In this document: one piece after another, positions 5,669 to 7,437 of the stretch
Layout: every line of letters begins with the position of its first letter
Position numbering within the stretch: position 1 is the first letter of the stretch
Program-made: the position numbers and the translations under genes
Assembly (NCBI GenBank): GCA_013696595.1
Contig: JACCYG010000349.1
Coordinates: 1 to 7,437 of the forward strand
Direction of reading: 5' to 3'
Length of the DNA stretch: 7,437 nt
DNA from: Actinomycetota bacterium
GTDB lineage: Bacteria > Actinomycetota > Thermoleophilia > Gaiellales > Gaiellaceae
The notes under the pieces: generated by a model
The model's database searches: none
The model's input: the letters and a program-made list of their open reading frames with translations, nothing else
What the model was told of the DNA's origin: nothing

Positions 5669-5676
5669 TTCTCCCC

Positions 5677-6027
5677 ATGGCGAATCCGATCGACATCATC
5701 GAGCAGCGCCAGCTGCGCGACGGCATTCCCGAGTTCAAGGCCGGGGACACCGTGCGCGTCCATTTCCAGGTAATCGAGGGGCAGCGCCGCCGCATCCAGG
5801 TCTTCGAGGGCATCGTCATCAAGCGCCAGGGCCCGGGGGCCCGTGAGACCTTCACGGTTCGGAAGAGCTCGTTCGGCGTCGGCGTCGAGCGAACGTTCCC
5901 CGTCCACTCGCCCAAGATCGAGAAGATCGAGGTGCAGGCGATCGGGGACGTGAACCGCGCCAAGCTCTACTACCTTCGCGGGAAAGTGGGGAAGAAGGCG
6001 CGCGTCCGCGAGAAGCAGCGCACCTAA
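5677..6027 (+). CDS. rplS: 50S ribosomal protein L19
   Basis: This 116-residue basic protein sits at the 30S/50S interface. Family features are the N-terminal helix ANPIDIIEQRQLRDGIPEF, then GDTVRVHFQVIEGQRRRIQ, FEGIVIKRQGPGARETFTVRK, GVGVERTFPVHSPKIEKIEV and the basic end RAKLYYLRGKVGKKARVREK. Length is typical. ATG at 5677 matches the usual N-terminus; an upstream in-frame extension into lepB has no homology support. No Shine-Dalgarno precedes the ATG (the preceding bases are pyrimidine-rich). Thirty-one bases separate it from lepB, and a small GC-rich hairpin lies in that gap. It is the last gene before a strong palindrome and is probably the end of the ffh-rpsP operon. Confidence 0.97.
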   Translation: MANPIDIIEQRQLRDGIPEFKAGDTVRVHFQVIEGQRRRIQVFEGIVIKRQGPGARETFTVRKSSFGVGVERTFPVHSPKIEKIEVQAIGDVNRAKLYYLRGKVGKKARVREKQRT

Positions 6028-6040
6028 TTCCGGACCGCCG

Positions 6041-6069
6041 GTTCCAAGTAACAGACTGTTACTTGGAAC
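6041..6069 (+). terminator. Perfect 13-bp hairpin after rplS, probable terminator without U-tract
   Basis: GTTCCAAGTAACA (6041-6053) and TGTTACTTGGAAC (6057-6069) are perfect inverted copies around the three-base loop GAC. The stem begins 14 bases after the rplS stop. Its arms are AT-richer than the surrounding DNA. AAAA follows on the + strand (6070-6073), not a T-run, so it is not a canonical Rho-independent terminator. Terminators lacking a U-trail are known in Actinomycetota. Alternatives are an RNA-stabilising 3' end, a protein operator or a dispersed palindromic repeat. Confidence 0.5.
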
Positions 6070-6130
6070 AAAAGGCCACTCGGGATGCACGGACGGTGTG
6101 GCGCCCGGCGAGCTTGTCTCGCTGAGGGGC

Positions 6131-6136
6131 TATCGT
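6131..6136 (+). promoter_or_regulatory. Candidate -10 element for a leaderless rnhB transcript
   Basis: TATCGT matches TANNNT and ends eight bases before ATG at 6145, placing the expected transcription start at the start codon. It follows the hairpin at 6041-6069, which fits a new transcription unit. No convincing -35 element is visible. Confidence 0.45.
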
Positions 6137-6144
6137 GGCGGCCA

Positions 6145-6819
6145 ATGGCGCGCACGGGACGGAAGCTCCTCGCATTCGACCGGCGGCTGGGTGCTCGGTT
6201 CGTCGCGGGGGCGGACGAGGCGGGGCGGGGCAGCCTGGCGGGCCCGCTCGTCGTCGCAGGCGTCCTGTTCGACTACGAGCGCCTGCGCGACCATCGCGTC
6301 CGCCCGCTCGCGCTTCTGAACGACTCGAAACAGGTTTCGCCGGCCGGGCGCGAGACGCTGCTTCGTGCCGTCGCGGCGGGCGCGACACGCATCGTCGTCC
6401 GCGCGATCCCTCCCGAGACGATCGACCGTGACGGTCTTCATCGCTCGAACCTGCGAGCGCTGCGCGAGGTCCTCGCCGCGCTCTATCCGCCGGCGGAAGC
6501 GTGCCTCGTCGACGGCTTCCGGCTCGGGCCGCAGGCGCCGCCCCACCAGGCGGTCGTCGACGGAGACGAGCGAAGCGCGGCGATCGCGGCGGCATCGATC
6601 GTCGCGAAGGTCGTGCGGGACCGGATGATGCGACGCATGGACGCGCTCTATCCGCACTACGGCTTCTCGTCGCACGTCGGCTACATCACGCCCGGCCACT
6701 CGGCCGTCGTCCGCGAGCGCGGCCCGAGCGAGATTCACCGGCGTTCGTTCCAGGCCCTTTGCTATGCGGATCTCGCTCGGATCGGCGACTCGGAACCGCT
6801 CGAAGCGGCTCGGGCCTGA
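6145..6819 (+). CDS. rnhB: Ribonuclease HII
   Basis: RNase HII cuts the RNA strand of RNA/DNA hybrids and starts removal of single ribonucleotides misincorporated in DNA. The 224-residue product has the catalytic acidic set D24 and E25 in AGADEAGRGSLAGP, D123 in LVDGF and D159 in VVRDRMM. Other family motifs are LNDSKQVSP (58-66), AAIAAASIVAKV (145-156), HYGFSSHVGYITPGH (171-185) and the C-terminal GPSEIHRRSF (193-202). The start is ATG at 6145, which begins MARTGRKLLAFDRRLGARFVAG; ATG at 6085 in frame would add 20 residues without family support. No Shine-Dalgarno is present, but a TANNNT hexamer ends eight bases upstream. The last 56 bases overlap yraN, so the two are surely co-transcribed. 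Confidence 0.96.
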   Translation: MARTGRKLLAFDRRLGARFVAGADEAGRGSLAGPLVVAGVLFDYERLRDHRVRPLALLNDSKQVSPAGRETLLRAVAAGATRIVVRAIPPETIDRDGLHRSNLRALREVLAALYPPAEACLVDGFRLGPQAPPHQAVVDGDERSAAIAAASIVAKVVRDRMMRRMDALYPHYGFSSHVGYITPGHSAVVRERGPSEIHRRSFQALCYADLARIGDSEPLEAARA

Positions 6820-7132
6820 CGCCGAGCGACGTGTTCGCGTTCACTACCGCCTCCGCGGGTACCGCGTGCTCGCCGCGAACGAGTGGGCGGGCGGGAACGA
6901 GCTCGACCTCGTCGTGCGGCGCGGCCGCCGGCTCGTCTTCTGTGAGGTCAAGGCGAAGAGCGGTCCGCGCTACGGCTCTCCGTGGGAGGCCGTCGGGCCT
7001 GAGAAGGTGCGGCGCGTGAAGCGCGCGGCCGAGACCTGGCTCGCGCGCCACCCGGAGCTCGCCGGCCTCGAAATCGCCCTCGAGGCCGTCGCCGTACGAG
7101 GCCGCCGGATCGAGCGGGCCCCGCTCGACTAG
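6764..7132 (+). CDS. YraN / UPF0102 nuclease-like family protein
   Basis: The 122-residue product has the family core: a basic N-terminus, then ERRVRVHYRLRGYRVLAANEWAGGNELDLVVRRGRRLVFCEVKAKSG (about 21-67). D48 in NELD and E61-x-K63 in CEVK make a PD-(D/E)XK-like endonuclease pattern. Family members usually show GEID at the first site; here it is NELD. The family lies beside rnhB and comM in many genomes, and a role in DNA processing or repair is suspected but not established. ATG at 6764 is the only usable start before the core, which forces a 56-base overlap with rnhB in another frame. No clear Shine-Dalgarno is seen. It probably depends on translation of rnhB. Confidence 0.92.
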   Translation: MRISLGSATRNRSKRLGPDAERRVRVHYRLRGYRVLAANEWAGGNELDLVVRRGRRLVFCEVKAKSGPRYGSPWEAVGPEKVRRVKRAAETWLARHPELAGLEIALEAVAVRGRRIERAPLD

Positions 7133-7278
7133 CCGCCCAGGTCCTCGAGCACCGTGCCCTCGAGCGCGACGGCGCCTCGGTACCCGGGAGTGCGGGACGC
7201 AGCCTTCTTTACGAACCGCTTGCAAAGCCGCCGCGAAGCGTCACACACCCGCGCGCCGCCTGTTCCTAAGTTGGGACC
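7133..7278. other. Spacer between yraN and the comM-type gene
   Basis: The 146-base spacer has a possible six-bp hairpin of two CTCGAG copies (7144-7149 and 7159-7164) 11 bases after the yraN stop, without a U-tract. GCTT/AAGC (7218-7228) could form a tiny stem. A - strand open frame runs through it (stop at 7129-7131; a GTG at 7246-7248 would give 39 residues). Its base composition by codon position looks coding, but I recognise no family. The right end carries a candidate -10 element. Confidence 0.4.
7267..7272 (+). promoter_or_regulatory. Candidate -10 element for a leaderless comM-type transcript
   Basis: TAAGTT matches TANNNT and is followed by six bases and then GTG at 7279. The expected start of transcription would be at the GTG itself. 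There is no Shine-Dalgarno, and I see no good -35 element. Confidence 0.45.
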
Positions 7279-7437
7279 GTGCTTGCGCGCGCGCTGACTC
7301 ACGCCCTCGTCGGGCTCGATGCGCGGTCCGTCGAGGTCGAGGCGCATCTCCAGCTTGGGATACCCGCATTCGCAATCGTCGGGCTCCCCGACAAGGCCTG
7401 CCAGGAGGCGAAGGAGCGCGTCCGGAGTGGCATCACG
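7279..7437 (+). CDS. comM: ComM/YifB-type Mg-chelatase-like AAA+ protein (N-terminal part, cut by window end)
   Basis: Fifty-three codons are present before the window ends. The product begins VLARALTHALVGLDARSVEV (first residue read as Met) and continues EAHLQLGIPAFAIVGLPDKACQEAKERVRSGI. The pattern ALVGL-(x)n-VEVE-(x)n-GLPAFxIVGLPD-(x)n-ESRERVRAA is the N-terminal S5-like domain of ComM/YifB. These AAA+ proteins act as hexameric helicases promoting branch migration during natural transformation, and a wider role is likely in non-competent species. The AAA+ and C-terminal Mg-chelatase domains lie beyond the window. A GTG start is favoured because homologues start at this residue and TAAGTT lies six bases upstream. 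Following yraN is usual for this family (often yraN-comM-dprA). Confidence 0.9.
   Translation, partial: MLARALTHALVGLDARSVEVEAHLQLGIPAFAIVGLPDKACQEAKERVRSGIT

Noticed and set aside
4788..5963. 391-codon - strand frame opposite trmD, lepB and rplS
   Set aside because: Antisense shadow; the + strand genes have full catalytic motifs and normal starts and stops.
7144..7164. CTCGAG repeat hairpin after yraN as a terminator
   Set aside because: Six base pairs with a nine-base loop and no U-tract; CTCGAG (Leu-Glu codons) is frequent in this GC-rich DNA, so two nearby copies are weak evidence.
1..7437. SRP RNA gene near ffh/ftsY
   Set aside because: I looked for the conserved GGAA-tetraloop helix 8 pattern near the SRP protein genes and found none; all spacers are too short or lack the motif.
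1..7437. CRISPR array, insertion sequence, prophage or defence system
   Set aside because: No direct repeats with regular spacing, transposase or integrase motifs, or unexplained long genes; nearly all sequence is accounted for by housekeeping genes.

Overview
The window is GC-rich bacterial chromosome (by eye, well above 60% GC). It is densely coding and carries mostly housekeeping genes on the + strand. High GC, many GTG/TTG starts, several genes without a Shine-Dalgarno sequence, and the order ffh-rpsP-khpA-rimM-trmD-lepB-rplS-rnhB-yraN-comM point to Actinomycetota. A deep-branching class such as Thermoleophilia is my best guess, but this is inference from layout and style, not from a marker comparison.

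Layout. The last codons of an unidentified upstream gene (perhaps smc) overlap the GTG start of ftsY (26-988). A short-chain dehydrogenase (1097-1783) follows and converges on a small dodecin-family gene on the - strand (1798-2004). The dodecin gene diverges from ffh (2064-3395) across 59 bases. A tight + strand operon then runs ffh, rpsP, khpA, rimM, trmD, lepB and rplS to 6027, with overlaps or short gaps. A 117-base spacer holding a perfect 13-bp hairpin (6041-6069) separates this from rnhB and yraN, which overlap by 56 bases. After a 146-base spacer the window ends inside the first 53 codons of a comM/yifB-type gene. No intergenic stretch exceeds 300 bases. I see no rRNA, tRNA, SRP RNA, CRISPR array or insertion sequence.

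How the genes work together. FtsY and Ffh are the receptor and targeting GTPases of the signal recognition particle, and LepB removes signal peptides after export. S16, L19, RimM, TrmD and KhpA serve ribosome assembly, tRNA modification and RNA binding. RNase HII, YraN and ComM relate to DNA/RNA hybrid removal and DNA processing. The dehydrogenase and dodecin look like metabolic passengers between the two SRP genes.

This is not an obvious new system. The points worth a second look are small-scale: an apparent CTG start for trmD behind a strong Shine-Dalgarno; repeated TANNNT hexamers 6-9 bases before SD-less starts, which suggests leaderless transcription; the perfect palindrome after rplS; a dodecin without its flavin-stacking tryptophan; and a TrmD with changes at usually conserved active-site positions.
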